DNA of 64,000 bases, taken from NCBI RefSeq assembly GCF_048020265.1, contig NZ_CP171843.1:496001-560000 (forward strand). Direction: 5' to 3'. How positions within the stretch are numbered: position 1 is the first letter of the stretch; every line of letters starts with the position of its first letter. Position numbers and translations under genes: made by a program. Of the stretch, positions 49,524-59,208 are shown piece by piece. The notes under the pieces are model-generated. The model had not been told where the DNA came from. It saw only the letters and a program-made list of their open reading frames with translations, and did not search any database. The stretch comes from Limnohabitans_A sp048020265. Lineage in GTDB: Bacteria; Pseudomonadota; Gammaproteobacteria; Burkholderiales; Burkholderiaceae_C.

Positions 49524-50495
49524 TCAGCTTGGATCAGAGAACAGGCTCATCACCGACTCACCATGCGCAATCCGGTTGATCGTTTCGGCGATCAGCGGAG
49601 CCACGGAGAGTTGGCGAATCTTGGAACACGCTGCGGCTTCGGCCGACAACGGGATGGTGTTGGTGACCACGACTTCGTCCAGGGCTTTGCCCTTGGCGAT
49701 GCGGTCGATGGCCGGACCCGAAAAGATCGGGTGTGTGCAATAAGCGTAGACCTTTTTGGCACCGCGCTCTTTGAGCACTTCAGCCGCTTTGACCAATGTG
49801 CCTGCAGTGTCAATCATGTCGTCCATGATCACGCAGTTGCGGCCGTCGATCTCGCCGATGACGTGCATGACTTCACTTACGTTGGCCTTGGGGCGGCGCT
49901 TGTCGATGATGGCCAGGTCGCAGCCGAGCTGTTTGGCCAAGGCACGGGCACGCACCACGCCGCCCACGTCGGGCGACACGACGATCAGGTCGTCGTAGTT
50001 TTGCTGGCGCAGGTCACCCAACAAAACAGGGGACGCGTAAATGTTGTCGACCGGGATGTCGAAAAAGCCCTGGATCTGGTCGGCGTGCAAGTCCATGGTC
50101 AGCACGCGGTCCACGCCCACAGCCTGCAGCATGTTGGCGACCACTTTGGCCGAGATCGGCACGCGGGTTGAGCGTGGGCGGCGGTCCTGGCGGGCGTAAC
50201 CGAAATAAGGGATGACGGCGCTGATGCGGCCAGCCGAGGCGCGTTTGAGCGCGTCGACCATGATCAGCAGTTCCATCAGGTTTTCGTTGGTGGGTGCGCA
50301 GGTGGACTGCACCACGAACACTTCGCGTGCGCGAACGTTTTGCTTGAGTTCGACAGTGACTTCGCCGTCAGAGAAACGGCCCACATCGACCGCGCCGAGC
50401 TGTGTGCCCAGGTGCTTGGCGATCTCGGCAGCCAAAACAGGATTGGCGTTGCCGGTGAACAGCATGAATTCGGGGGGGAGTGAAGCAGGCTGCAT
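49524..50495 (-). CDS. prs: Ribose-phosphate pyrophosphokinase
   Basis: Makes PRPP from ribose-5-phosphate and ATP, feeding purine (see purT), pyrimidine and amino-acid synthesis. 323 residues from ATG 50495 (MQPASLPPEFMLFTGNANP). Motifs: FSDGEVTVELKQNVRAREVF, DLHADQIQGFFDIPVDN, VSPDVGGVVRARALA and the PRPP loop VIMDDMIDTAGTLV. The frame runs open further upstream through the tRNA-Gln gene, which is not coding. It follows tRNA-Gln by 47 bases. Confidence 0.97.
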   Translation of the reverse strand: MQPASLPPEFMLFTGNANPVLAAEIAKHLGTQLGAVDVGRFSDGEVTVELKQNVRAREVFVVQSTCAPTNENLMELLIMVDALKRASAGRISAVIPYFGYARQDRRPRSTRVPISAKVVANMLQAVGVDRVLTMDLHADQIQGFFDIPVDNIYASPVLLGDLRQQNYDDLIVVSPDVGGVVRARALAKQLGCDLAIIDKRRPKANVSEVMHVIGEIDGRNCVIMDDMIDTAGTLVKAAEVLKERGAKKVYAYCTHPIFSGPAIDRIAKGKALDEVVVTNTIPLSAEAAACSKIRQLSVAPLIAETINRIAHGESVMSLFSDPS

Positions 50496-50542
50496 GTGCA
50501 TTCCAGCGATCAGATAAAGGGGCCTGTACGATTGAACGTATT

Positions 50543-50619
50543 TGGCAGGGGAAGAAGGACTCGAACCTTCGAATGCCGGAATCAAAATCCGGTGCCTTAA
50601 CCAACTTGGCGACTCCCCT
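50543..50619 (-). tRNA. tRNA-Gln (anticodon TTG)
   Basis: 77 bases including CCA. Acceptor AGGGGAG / TTCCCCT with one G-T pair, loop TTTTGAT with anticodon TTG reading CAA, T-arm GAAGG TTCGAGT CCTTC. It lies between ispE and prs, the order found across betaproteobacteria, and is probably cut out of a shared transcript. Confidence 0.96.
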
Positions 50620-50653
50620 ACACGGGTTGACCACTGAAACAGTGGCCGACCGA

Positions 50654-51499
50654 TCAACTATCGCTGGATGCCCAACCCTGTAAAGGGTGAACCTCCAAAT
50701 TGCTGCATTGGCGTCTTTGCCATCGGTCTGGGACCTGAATTGGCGCGGTGCCTGAGGTGCAATGTGCGAACACTGCACTGCCAGAACCTGTCATTTTGCC
50801 GTTCATGCCTGCGTTGCCAAGCACTTGGAGTGCGAGGGAAACGTCTGGACAGATCGTTTGAGCAACAGGTTGCAGATCATTGTGACCAAAGTCATATGGC
50901 GCTGCAGCGAAGACCGAAATTGTAGCAGGCTTTGTGGCCCGTTGAAGCGCCGGGTGCGTAAAAATTTGAGATGTTTCGACGCCTGACGGTGGTTTGAGGA
51001 CCCAGAACTGGGCCGCAGGCAGTGCGATGGGGGTGATTTTTTCGCCAATGCCTTCCACCCAGGCGTTGTGGCCGCGCAGGAAAAAAGGCACGTCTGCGCC
51101 CAGTTGCAGGCCCAGTTGTTCGAGGGCAGGCAGCTTCAGTTTCAGGTCCCACAGCTGGTTGAGCGCGAGCAGACAGCTGGCGGCGTCTGACGAGCCGCCG
51201 CCCATGCCTGCCTGGGCTGGGATCTGTTTGTCGACCGCGATGTGCACGCCTTGTGTGCAGCCTGTGTGTTGTTGCAGCAATTTGGCGGCGCGGGTGATCA
51301 GGTCGTCGGCGGGCAGCTGGACGGTCAGGTCTTCGCGGCTGATGCAGCCGCCGGGGCGTTTTTCAAAGTGCAGGGTGTCGCACCAGTCGATGAGCATGAA
51401 CACCGATTGCAGCAGGTGGTAACCGTCGGGGCGCTGGCCTGTGATGTGCAGGAACAGGTTGAGCTTGGCCGGGGCCGGGACGTCGTGCAGCAGTTTCAT
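50654..51499 (-). CDS. ispE: 4-diphosphocytidyl-2-C-methyl-D-erythritol kinase
   Basis: MEP pathway kinase. 281 residues of the GHMP family: VPAPAKLNLFLHITGQRPDGYH at the N-terminus in two overlapping motifs, the ATP loop PAQAGMGGGSSDAASCL (about 94-110), and the C-terminal NAGMNGKMTGSGSAVFA. Follows lolB by 37 bases on the same strand. It belongs with ispH in this window for isoprenoid supply. Confidence 0.96.
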   Translation of the reverse strand: MKLLHDVPAPAKLNLFLHITGQRPDGYHLLQSVFMLIDWCDTLHFEKRPGGCISREDLTVQLPADDLITRAAKLLQQHTGCTQGVHIAVDKQIPAQAGMGGGSSDAASCLLALNQLWDLKLKLPALEQLGLQLGADVPFFLRGHNAWVEGIGEKITPIALPAAQFWVLKPPSGVETSQIFTHPALQRATKPATISVFAAAPYDFGHNDLQPVAQTICPDVSLALQVLGNAGMNGKMTGSGSAVFAHCTSGTAPIQVPDRWQRRQCSNLEVHPLQGWASSDS

Positions 51500-51536
51500 G
51501 GGGCAGATTATCGCCAGACCTGAGGCGTGAGCGGCC

Positions 51537-52055
51537 TCAGCGGTCGAGCAAGATGCGCAACACGGCTTCAGGGGCCGGGGCGTTTTTGCGGGCGGTCAGG
51601 CGCCCCTCGCGGTGGGCCGTCAGGTCCACTTGCCAGCCCGGTACGTCAGCGGCTTTGCCCGCCAGCCATTCAAACAGCGCGGCAATGGGCAGCTCGGTGC
51701 CTGTCAGGCGCTGGCTCAGGCTTTGCAGATTGGCGCTTTCGGTTTTGTCCTGGCCTTGCTCCAGCACGGCGGCTTGGGGTGTCCAGCTCAGGCGTGCCAG
51801 TGTTGTGCCAATCGGGCTGAGCAAGACCAGTTGGCCTTGATCGGCCGAGCCTTGCAGCTCAAAGCTGGCACTCCAGTTTTGCGGTGGCGTGCTTTGCAAC
51901 TGCAAGGCCAGACGCCCCGACCAGAAGGCGGCCGGGTCAGTGGGGGTGGGGCGGGGGGTGGCACACCCGGCCAGGCTGAGCAGGCCCAGACTCAGCAGGC
52001 CCAGCCAGGCACGTCGCTCAGGCGGGGATGGCAGGGGCTGCCGGGGCGGCTTCAT
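51537..52055 (-). CDS. lolB: Outer-membrane lipoprotein receptor LolB
   Basis: Accepts lipoproteins from LolA and inserts them into the outer membrane. 172 residues from ATG 52055, which overlaps the TPR gene stop by 4 bases. Signal peptide with lipobox LAGC (Cys at about residue 30), then FWSGRLALQLQSTPPQNWSA and the LolB strand pattern FELQGSADQGQLVLLSPIGTTLARL. Position before ispE is the conserved one for this gene. Confidence 0.88.
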   Translation of the reverse strand: MKPPRQPLPSPPERRAWLGLLSLGLLSLAGCATPRPTPTDPAAFWSGRLALQLQSTPPQNWSASFELQGSADQGQLVLLSPIGTTLARLSWTPQAAVLEQGQDKTESANLQSLSQRLTGTELPIAALFEWLAGKAADVPGWQVDLTAHREGRLTARKNAPAPEAVLRILLDR

Positions 52056-53773
52056 GGTTTGAAGTTGAAGCGCTTGAGGGTTTCGACCAGGGTTTCGTTG
52101 TCGGCCTTGAGTAGCAGGCCTTCGCGCCAGATGGTGCCAGCTTCGCGTTGCTGGCCGGTCACCCAGAGCACCTCGCCCAAGTGAGCGGCGATCTCGGCAT
52201 CGGGTTTGGCTTTGTAGGCGGCTTTCAGGATAGTCAAGGCTTCCTGGTGCAGGCCTTGGCGAAACTTCAACCAGCCCAGGCTGTCCTGGATGTAGGCGTC
52301 TTTGGGCGACAGTTGCACGGCTTTTTCGATGAGTTGCTGCGCTTCTTCCAGGCGGATGTTGCGGTCTGCGAGGGAATAGCCCAGGGCATTGAAGGCTTGT
52401 GCTTCTTGCGGTGCCTTGGCCATCAGCTGGCGCAGCAGGGCCTCCATTTCGTCGAAGCGTTTGAGCTTTTCGCAAACCATCGACAACTCGGTCAGCAGCT
52501 CGGTGTCGTCGGGTTTTTTGTCCAGGGCAGCCCGCACCAAGGGATAGGCCGCGGCCGCGTCGCGTTGCTCACGCAGCCAAAAGGACTGGGCCAACACCTT
52601 GCGGCGTGCCTGCTCGGCATTGGCCGGTTTGACTTGGGCCAACACGCGGCGCGCTTCGTCCATGCGGCCTTGCTGCGCCAGCAGGTCGGCTTGGCGACTG
52701 GCAAGCTTGATCGGGTCGGCCGCGGCGGGCATGCGGCTGAGCCATTGGTTGGCGCGGTCCAGTTGCCCTTGCTTTTGCGCGATTTGTGCCAGGCTCATCA
52801 AGGCTTCGGCCAATCCGGCCTGCTGCTCTGGCGTGGGGTTGTTGGCCAGCAGCCGGGTGTATTGTTCGAGGCGTTTTTCAGCTTCAGGCAGCTGGCCGTT
52901 TTCCTGCAAGACCAGGCCGTGGATCAGCCAGCCATCGGCAAATTCCGGGTGCTTGGCGTTGAGCACCGCCAGTTGCGCCAAGGCTTCAGAGTAGAGCTGC
53001 AGGCCCACCAAAGTGCGTGCGTAGCCCAGACGCAGTTCGGGTACGACATCGGTTTTCATGGCCGCATCGACCATGGGTTTGAGGGTGCTGTTGGCGTTGA
53101 CCAGCAGGCTGAGCGCCAGCACCAAAGGCCCTGTGGCCTGTGGGTCGGCGGCGTGGCCTTGCGTCGAGGCCTCGACCGCCCGCGAGATCTGGCCCGCATC
53201 CCTGCGCATGCGGCCCACAGTGGTCCAGGCTGTCGCGGCAGTGGTTTTTTGGGTGAAGGCCTGGGCCAGGGCTTTTTCCACCACATCGGCCGCCAGGGGC
53301 TTGTCTTGCACCACGCTGAACAAACGCGGCACGGAAGCGATGGCGCCGGGCTGCTCGTCCAAGGGCAGCTCGTTGATGGAGACGGCCAGGGCTTTGCCCG
53401 CTTCTTCCACCCGGTTTAAGGCCAGCAAAATCTGGAGCACGTAGCGACTGGCTTCGATGGCGGTGGGGATTTCCCTTTTCCAGGTTTGCGCCGCTTGCAG
53501 AGCGGCCTCGCCAGAGCGGGCTTGCAGGGCCATGTCGACCGCGCGCTGGAACAGCGCCGGGTCGCGGGTTTTGCGTGCCGCGTCGAGCATGATGGAAAAA
53601 CCGCTGCCCGGCGAGCCCATGCGGGTGTTGAGTTCGCCCAGCAGGATTTGGTAGAACAGGGCCGCGTCAAGCGCCGATTGTCGGGGTGCCGTTTCGGCTT
53701 TGGGGGCGACAGACTGCGCCCAAGCACCGACGACGCACGAGGACAAGAGGGCAAGTCGAAACCAGAATTTCAT
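52052..53773 (-). CDS. Secreted tetratricopeptide-repeat protein
   Basis: 573 residues from ATG 53773. Signal peptide (MKFWFRLALLSSCVVGAWAQ) cut near AWA. The rest is helical with many TPR units, clearest at about 250-300 (LYSEALAQLAVLNAKHPEFADG) and 430-540 (NALGYSLADRNIRLEEAQQLI, IQDSLGWLKFRQGLHQEAL). It is the large TPR protein that precedes lolB in Burkholderiales and probably serves outer-membrane assembly; this role is inferred from place only. Confidence 0.85.
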   Translation of the reverse strand: MKFWFRLALLSSCVVGAWAQSVAPKAETAPRQSALDAALFYQILLGELNTRMGSPGSGFSIMLDAARKTRDPALFQRAVDMALQARSGEAALQAAQTWKREIPTAIEASRYVLQILLALNRVEEAGKALAVSINELPLDEQPGAIASVPRLFSVVQDKPLAADVVEKALAQAFTQKTTAATAWTTVGRMRRDAGQISRAVEASTQGHAADPQATGPLVLALSLLVNANSTLKPMVDAAMKTDVVPELRLGYARTLVGLQLYSEALAQLAVLNAKHPEFADGWLIHGLVLQENGQLPEAEKRLEQYTRLLANNPTPEQQAGLAEALMSLAQIAQKQGQLDRANQWLSRMPAAADPIKLASRQADLLAQQGRMDEARRVLAQVKPANAEQARRKVLAQSFWLREQRDAAAAYPLVRAALDKKPDDTELLTELSMVCEKLKRFDEMEALLRQLMAKAPQEAQAFNALGYSLADRNIRLEEAQQLIEKAVQLSPKDAYIQDSLGWLKFRQGLHQEALTILKAAYKAKPDAEIAAHLGEVLWVTGQQREAGTIWREGLLLKADNETLVETLKRFNFKP

Positions 53774-53850
53774 GCCGACCATCATAATCCAGCCACCTTT
53801 TTAACCAGGGCGCCGCAGGCCAATGGCCATTGCGGGCGCCGAGCTCTTGC

Positions 53851-54666
53851 ATGCCCGAACTCCCGGAAGTTGAAGTCACCCGCCGCAGTTTTGCCGACCG
53901 CATCGCCTCGGCCCAGATCTTGGCCATGCAGCTGGGTAAGCCGCTGCGCTGGCCGCTGGGTGTGCCCGCCGCCAGTTTGGTGGGGCGGCAAATCTGGGGC
54001 GTGCGCAGGCGCGGCAAATACCTGCTGCTCGATTTGGACCAAGGCTTGCTGCTGGTGCATTTGGGCATGTCGGGCAGCTTGAACTTTGCCCCCACCCAGC
54101 CCGAAGCTGGCCCGCATGACCACATGGACCTGGTGACCGACCGGGGCGTGCTACGGCTGCACGATCCGCGCCGATTCGGGGCGGTGGTCTGGGCCCCGGG
54201 TGAAGATTCCTCCCAGGCGCAAAAACTGCTGGGGCGTTTGGGTGTGGAGCCTTTGAGTGCCCAGTTCGATGTGACGGCCTTTGCCCAAGCCCTCAAAAAA
54301 CGCCAGTCGGCCATCAAGCAGGTCTTGCTGGCGGGCGACGAGGTCGTCGGCGTGGGCAATATCTATGCGTCAGAAGCCTTGTTCATGGCAGGCATTCGCC
54401 CCACCACCAAGGCATCGCGTTTGTCCAAACCGCGTGTGGCCCGGCTGCACGCGGCCATCGTGCAGGTGTTGACCCGTGCAGTGGAGCAGGGCGGCAGTTC
54501 GCTCAAGGACTTTGTGAACGCCGAAGGCCGCACCGGGTATTTCCAGCTGGAAGCGGCGGTGTACGGTCGCGCGGGTGAGCCTTGCCGGGTGTGCGCCACA
54601 CCCATCCGGTCCATGCTGCAGGGCCAGCGCACCACTTTTTATTGCCCCACATGTCAGAAACCGTGA
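53851..54666 (+). CDS. mutM: Formamidopyrimidine-DNA glycosylase
   Basis: Removes 8-oxoguanine paired with C. 271 residues from ATG 53851, giving MPELPEVEV with catalytic Pro2 and Glu3. HLGMSGSL, a helix-two-turn-helix around VGVGNIYASEALF (about 169-181) and a C-terminal zinc finger CRVCATPIRS...YCPTCQ complete the enzyme. mutY starts within its last codons, so both repair genes of the 8-oxoG system are coupled here. Confidence 0.97.
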   Translation: MPELPEVEVTRRSFADRIASAQILAMQLGKPLRWPLGVPAASLVGRQIWGVRRRGKYLLLDLDQGLLLVHLGMSGSLNFAPTQPEAGPHDHMDLVTDRGVLRLHDPRRFGAVVWAPGEDSSQAQKLLGRLGVEPLSAQFDVTAFAQALKKRQSAIKQVLLAGDEVVGVGNIYASEALFMAGIRPTTKASRLSKPRVARLHAAIVQVLTRAVEQGGSSLKDFVNAEGRTGYFQLEAAVYGRAGEPCRVCATPIRSMLQGQRTTFYCPTCQKP

Positions 54667-55691
54667 TGACTTTGCCCGATGGGTTTGCCCGCCGCATGGT
54701 GGACTGGCAGCGCCTGCATGGCCGCCAAAGCCTGCCTTGGCAAAACACCCAGGACCCGTACCGTGTCTGGTTGTCCGAGATCATGCTGCAGCAAACGCAG
54801 GTGAGCACAGTGCTGGACTACTTTCCCCGGTTTTTGGGGCGTTTCCCGGACGTGGCGGCTTTGGCTGCCGCGCCGCAAGACGATGTGCTGGCGCTGTGGA
54901 GCGGCCTGGGCTATTACAGCCGCGCCCGCAACCTGCACAAATGCGCCCAGGAGGTGATGACGCGGTTTGGCGGGGCTTTTCCGCGCCGCGCAGAAGACCT
55001 GCAAACCCTGCCCGGCATTGGCCGATCGACGGCAGCAGCCATCGCGGCGTTTTGCTTTGGCGAGCGCGCCGCTATTTTGGATGGCAACGTCAAGCGCGTG
55101 CTGACCCGGGTTTTGGGCTACGGCGCGGACTTGGCGGTGGCCAAAAACGAAAAAGCCTTGTGGGCGCTGGCGCAAGACCTGTTGCCAGCGCAAGCGATCG
55201 ACATGCCCCGCTACACCCAGGCCTTGATGGACTTGGGGGCTACGGTCTGTTTGCCGCGCAAGGCGCAATGCGAGGCCTGCCCCGTCAGCACCGTGTGCCA
55301 GGCCCAAGCGCAGCGCGAGCCGCTGGCCTACCCCGTCAAAACCCGCAAGCTCAAGCGCAGCAGCGCAACCTTGTGGTTGCTGTGGGCGGTCAATGTGCAA
55401 GGCCAGGTGTGGCTGCAAAAGCGGCCGGACACGGGCATCTGGGCGGGTTTGTTCAGCTTGCCTGTGTTTGAGTCCGAGGCGGATTTGCTGGCCGCCTGGG
55501 CGAGGGGAAAAGACCCGCAGTACATTGCGCCTTGGAAGCATGTGCTGACGCACCGCGATTTGCACTTGCACCCGGTGCGCATGATCGGGGCCGGAAGAAG
55601 CGCCCCGTCTTGTGAGGGGCAGTGGGTGGATGCCGATGCCTGGTCCGCGATGGGCTTGCCAGCGCCGATTCGAACCTTGTTGATGACCTGA
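54651..55691 (+). CDS. mutY: Adenine DNA glycosylase
   Basis: Removes A mispaired with 8-oxoG. 346 residues if begun at ATG 54651 (MSETVMTLPDGF); ATG 54666 is equally possible and would give TGATGA coupling to mutM. Helix-hairpin-helix LPGIGRSTAAAIAAF with catalytic Asp in ILDGNVKRVLTRV, four cluster Cys in CLPRKAQCEACPVSTVC and a C-terminal NUDIX-like domain (about 230-345). Confidence 0.96.
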   Translation: MSETVMTLPDGFARRMVDWQRLHGRQSLPWQNTQDPYRVWLSEIMLQQTQVSTVLDYFPRFLGRFPDVAALAAAPQDDVLALWSGLGYYSRARNLHKCAQEVMTRFGGAFPRRAEDLQTLPGIGRSTAAAIAAFCFGERAAILDGNVKRVLTRVLGYGADLAVAKNEKALWALAQDLLPAQAIDMPRYTQALMDLGATVCLPRKAQCEACPVSTVCQAQAQREPLAYPVKTRKLKRSSATLWLLWAVNVQGQVWLQKRPDTGIWAGLFSLPVFESEADLLAAWARGKDPQYIAPWKHVLTHRDLHLHPVRMIGAGRSAPSCEGQWVDADAWSAMGLPAPIRTLLMT

Positions 55692-55740
55692 GCCAGAGCA
55701 GGTCGGTGGCTTCAGCCCCGACCCACAAGACGCGAGGTGC

Positions 55741-56598
55741 TCAGATCGCGTCCAGCTCCCGGTGCCGTTTCAGGGTGAGCCAGCGTGCACCGAAATTTTG
55801 GGCCAGCTGCTCGACCATGAACACCGAGCGGTGCTGGCCCCCGGTGCAGCCGATGGCCACGGTGATGTAGCTGCGGTGGTCGCGCTCGATGGCGGGAATC
55901 CAGTGCTTCAAAAATCCCTCGATCTGCAGCTGCATCTGCACGAATTCTTCGGACTGGCGCAGGTAGGCCTGCACGGGTTCGTCACGACCTGTCAAGGGCC
56001 GCAGGGCGCTTTCGTAATGCGGGTTGGGCAGCATGCGCACGTCAAACACATAGTCGGCGTCGGTGGGGATGCCGCGCTTGAAGGCGAATGACTCAAACAC
56101 CAGTGTCAGTTGCGCTGAAGGTGCGCTGACCAGGGTCTTGATGTAGGTTTGCAGCTGGGCCGAGCGCAGCAAGCTGGTGTCGATGACATGCGCGCGTTCA
56201 CGCAACTCGGACAGCAGTTCGCGCTCGAACTGAATGGTCTCGAACAGCGCCTTGTCGCTTTGCGGCTTGCTGCCGCCCGACAAAGGGTGTTTGCGCCGTG
56301 TTTCGGAGTAACGCCGCTGCAAGGTGTCGCTGGTGGCGTCCAGAAAAACCGACTTCACCGTCATGCCCATGTCGCGCAGCAAGGCCATTTGTTCGGGCAT
56401 CAGGTGCAGCGAATTGGCGCTGCGCACATCGATCGCAATCGCCAGCCGTTGCTCTTTTTGCTGTTCTTCGAGTTTGACGAAGGGGATCAGCAACTCTGGC
56501 GGCAGGTTGTCCACGCAGTAGTAGCCCGCGTCTTCGAGCGCGTGCAGCGCCACGGATTTGCCGGAGCCGGACATGCCGGTGATCAGGATGATGTCCAT
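55741..56598 (-). CDS. rapZ: RNase adapter protein RapZ
   Basis: 285 residues from ATG 56598. N-terminal kinase-like domain with Walker A ITGMSGSGKSVALHAL and YYCVDNLPPELL; C-terminal domain with GCTGGQHRSVFMVEQLA. In E. coli RapZ guides RNase E to the GlmZ small RNA and so controls glmS; the sRNA is not known to exist here. recN lies 2 bases upstream on the same strand. Confidence 0.95.
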   Translation of the reverse strand: MDIILITGMSGSGKSVALHALEDAGYYCVDNLPPELLIPFVKLEEQQKEQRLAIAIDVRSANSLHLMPEQMALLRDMGMTVKSVFLDATSDTLQRRYSETRRKHPLSGGSKPQSDKALFETIQFERELLSELRERAHVIDTSLLRSAQLQTYIKTLVSAPSAQLTLVFESFAFKRGIPTDADYVFDVRMLPNPHYESALRPLTGRDEPVQAYLRQSEEFVQMQLQIEGFLKHWIPAIERDHRSYITVAIGCTGGQHRSVFMVEQLAQNFGARWLTLKRHRELDAI

Positions 56599-56600
56599 GC

Positions 56601-58283
56601 TCAGCTTTGGGCGGCTTTGCGGCCAAGGGGTTTGGAAGGGCTGCCCAGCATTTCGCGGGCGTGGGCCAAGGTGGTGGCAGACAACTTTTCGCCGCCCAGC
56701 ATGCGGGCGATTTCGCTCACGCGCTCTTCGCCGCTCACGGGGCGCACCTGGCTGCTGACCTGGCCTTGGGCTGCGGCCTTGCTCACCAGCAGGTGGTGGT
56801 CGGCGCAAGCGGCCACCTGGGGCAGGTGGGTCACGGCCAGCACCTGGCGGTGTTGGCCCAATTGTTTCATCAGGCGCCCCACGGTTTCGGCCACAGCGCC
56901 GCCCACACCCGAGTCGACCTCGTCAAAAATCAAGGTGCCGGCTTCGCCCAGTTCGCTGGTGGTGACCGCGATAGCCAGCGCGATCCGCGAAAGCTCGCCG
57001 CCAGAGGCCACTTTGCCCACGGGCCTGGGCGTGCTGCCTTCGTGCCCGGCCACCAGAAAGCTCACTTCTTCGAGGCCGTGTTGCGCGGGCGCATCCAGGG
57101 TTTGCAGCTGCACCTCAAAGCGGCCGCCTTGCATGCCCAGCTGTTGCATGGCGCTGCTGACGGCTTGAGCCAATGGTTTGGCCGCCTTTTGGCGTTGCTG
57201 TGAAACTGCTTTGGCCGCTTGCAGACAGGCTTTGTGGGCAGCTTGTTCGGCCTTTTGCAAGGCGTCCAGGTCGGCGGCGGCATCGAGCTGGGCCAGTTCT
57301 TTGCGCCAAGCTTGCAGTGACAAGGGCAGCTCGTCAGGGGTTTTCTTGTAACGCCGGGCCAGTGACAGCCACAGTCCCATGCGCTCGTCCAGTTGGGCCA
57401 GCTGGGCCGGGTCCAGATCGGTCTTGCGCAAATAAGTGTGCAGGCTGTGGGCCACGTCTTCGGCCTGGGCCTGGGCAGAGGCCAGCACTTCGGCCAGGGC
57501 GTTGAATTCAGGTTCAAATTGTCCCAGCGACTGCAGGGTCTGGATGGCACGGGACAGCTGGCGCAACGCGCCGCCCTCGTCGTCTCCTTCAAGGAGCAGC
57601 GTGCTTTGGTTGGCCCCGTCGATCAGGGCTTGCGCATTGGCCAGGCGGCTGTGCTGGGTGCTCAGTTCTTGCCATTCGTCCACCTGCGGGTTCAGCTTTT
57701 CCAGCTCGCCAATTTGCCAGGCCAGACGTTCGCGTTCGTTGGCCAAGGTGCTTTGCGCTTGCTGCGCGTCGGTCAGGGTTTGCTGGGCTTGCCGCCAAGT
57801 ATGCCAAGCGGTTTTGAGGGGGCGTGTGTCGATGCCCGCGTAGGCGTCAAGCAGGCCGCGCACCGCGTCAGGCCGGGTCAGGCTTTGCCAGGCGTGCTGG
57901 CCATGGATGTCCAGCAGTTGTTCGCCCAGCTCGCGCAGTTGCGTCGCGGTGGCGGGGCTGCCGTTGATCCAGGCGCGGCTTTTGCCTGCGGTGTCCACCG
58001 TGCGGCGCAGCAGCAAGTCGGCGCTGGCTTCAAAACCGGCTTCTTCGAGCCAGGCTGCAATGGCAGGGGTGGGCTCGAATTCGGCGCAAACCTCGCAGCG
58101 GCTGGCGCCTTCGCGCACCACACCCGAGTCAGCACGTGCGCCCAAGGCCAGCTGCAAGGCGTCGATCAGAATCGATTTGCCCGCCCCGGTTTCGCCCGTC
58201 AACACGCTGAAGCCCGTGCTCAGGTCCAGTTCCAGTTCGTGCACGATCACGAAATCGCGCAGGGTGATGTGCGTCAGTGCCAC
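56601..58283 (-). CDS. recN: DNA repair protein RecN
   Basis: SMC-like protein for double-strand break repair. 560 residues: Walker A LTGETGAGKSILIDALQLAL near residue 30, coiled coil arms (about 155-365), and at the C-terminus VASGGELSRIALAIAV and LIFDEVDSGVGG. It follows nadK by 3 bases and precedes rapZ by 2 bases, so three genes form one tight unit. Confidence 0.97.
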   Translation of the reverse strand: MALTHITLRDFVIVHELELDLSTGFSVLTGETGAGKSILIDALQLALGARADSGVVREGASRCEVCAEFEPTPAIAAWLEEAGFEASADLLLRRTVDTAGKSRAWINGSPATATQLRELGEQLLDIHGQHAWQSLTRPDAVRGLLDAYAGIDTRPLKTAWHTWRQAQQTLTDAQQAQSTLANERERLAWQIGELEKLNPQVDEWQELSTQHSRLANAQALIDGANQSTLLLEGDDEGGALRQLSRAIQTLQSLGQFEPEFNALAEVLASAQAQAEDVAHSLHTYLRKTDLDPAQLAQLDERMGLWLSLARRYKKTPDELPLSLQAWRKELAQLDAAADLDALQKAEQAAHKACLQAAKAVSQQRQKAAKPLAQAVSSAMQQLGMQGGRFEVQLQTLDAPAQHGLEEVSFLVAGHEGSTPRPVGKVASGGELSRIALAIAVTTSELGEAGTLIFDEVDSGVGGAVAETVGRLMKQLGQHRQVLAVTHLPQVAACADHHLLVSKAAAQGQVSSQVRPVSGEERVSEIARMLGGEKLSATTLAHAREMLGSPSKPLGRKAAQS

Positions 58284-58286
58284 GGC

Positions 58287-59180
58287 TCAAGCGCCCTCAT
58301 TCCAGTGCATTTTTTTGCGCAAAGTGTCGAAGTAATTCCAGCCCGCCGGGTGCAAAAACCGCACCGTGTGCTCCGAGCGCTTGACCACGATCCGGTCGCC
58401 CAAAATCAGGTCGGCCAGCGACTGCATGTCAAAGTTGGCGCTGACGTAGCGCCCGGCCACGATCTCGATGCTGACCTCGCTGGACTCGGGCAGCACGATG
58501 GGCCGGTTGGACAAGGTGTGCGGCGCAATCGGCGCCATGACCCAGCCGCCAATGCCCGGGTGCATCAAAGGCCCGCCGACCGACAGGGAATAAGCGGTGG
58601 AGCCCGTGGGCGTGGCGATGATCAGGCCGTCGGCGCGCTGGTTGGACACGAAGTGGCCATCGACCTCAACCCGCAGCTCGACCATGCCGGAGGTGCCGCC
58701 CCGGTTGACCACCACATCGTTCATCGCCAGGGCGCTGAACACGCTGCGCTGGTCGCGCATCACATGCGCCTGCAGCAAGCTGCGGTCTTCGGCCTGGTAG
58801 TGGCCTTGCAGCATGGGCTGCAGCACATCCTGGTAGCTTTGCAGGGGAATGTCGGTGATGAAGCCCAGCCGACCCTGGTTGATGCCCATCAAAGGCAGGC
58901 CGTAGCGGGCCATCTGGCGCCCAATGCCCAGCATGGTGCCGTCGCCCCCGATCACCAGGCCCAGGTCGCACTGGGTGCCAATCTCGGTCATCTCCAGCAC
59001 CGGGTAGGTCGCCAGCCCGGTGTGCGAGGCGGTTTCCTTGTCCAGCACCACGTCGCAGCCTTGCCGCGTCAGGAACTGGGCCACGTCGTCCAAAGCGCGG
59101 CGTGAACTCTCCAGTGCCCCGCCGTGGGCGGTGGTGTGGTACTTGCCAAAGAGCGCAACGTGACGGAACTTGGATCTCAT
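58287..59180 (-). CDS. nadK: NAD kinase
   Basis: Phosphorylates NAD to NADP. 297 residues from ATG 59180 (MRSKFRHVALFGKY). Motifs VIGGDGTMLGIGR (about 70-82), MNDVVVNRG and ATPTGSTAYSLSVGGPLMHP. Divergent from hrcA with only 28 bases between, so the two promoters overlap their genes. A TTG two codons upstream is an unlikely start. Confidence 0.97.
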   Translation of the reverse strand: MRSKFRHVALFGKYHTTAHGGALESSRRALDDVAQFLTRQGCDVVLDKETASHTGLATYPVLEMTEIGTQCDLGLVIGGDGTMLGIGRQMARYGLPLMGINQGRLGFITDIPLQSYQDVLQPMLQGHYQAEDRSLLQAHVMRDQRSVFSALAMNDVVVNRGGTSGMVELRVEVDGHFVSNQRADGLIIATPTGSTAYSLSVGGPLMHPGIGGWVMAPIAPHTLSNRPIVLPESSEVSIEIVAGRYVSANFDMQSLADLILGDRIVVKRSEHTVRFLHPAGWNYFDTLRKKMHWNEGA

Positions 59181-59208
59181 TTGCAAATTACATCATTAAA
59201 ATGACTGC

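Noticed and set aside
57393..59105. Long open frame (570 codons) on the plus strand opposite recN and nadK
   Set aside because: RecN and NadK carry full family motifs on the minus strand; the opposite frame has biased His/Gly/Gln content typical of a shadow.
59181..59208. CIRCE operator in the nadK-hrcA gap
   Set aside because: The 28-base gap does not contain TTAGCACTC or its partner.
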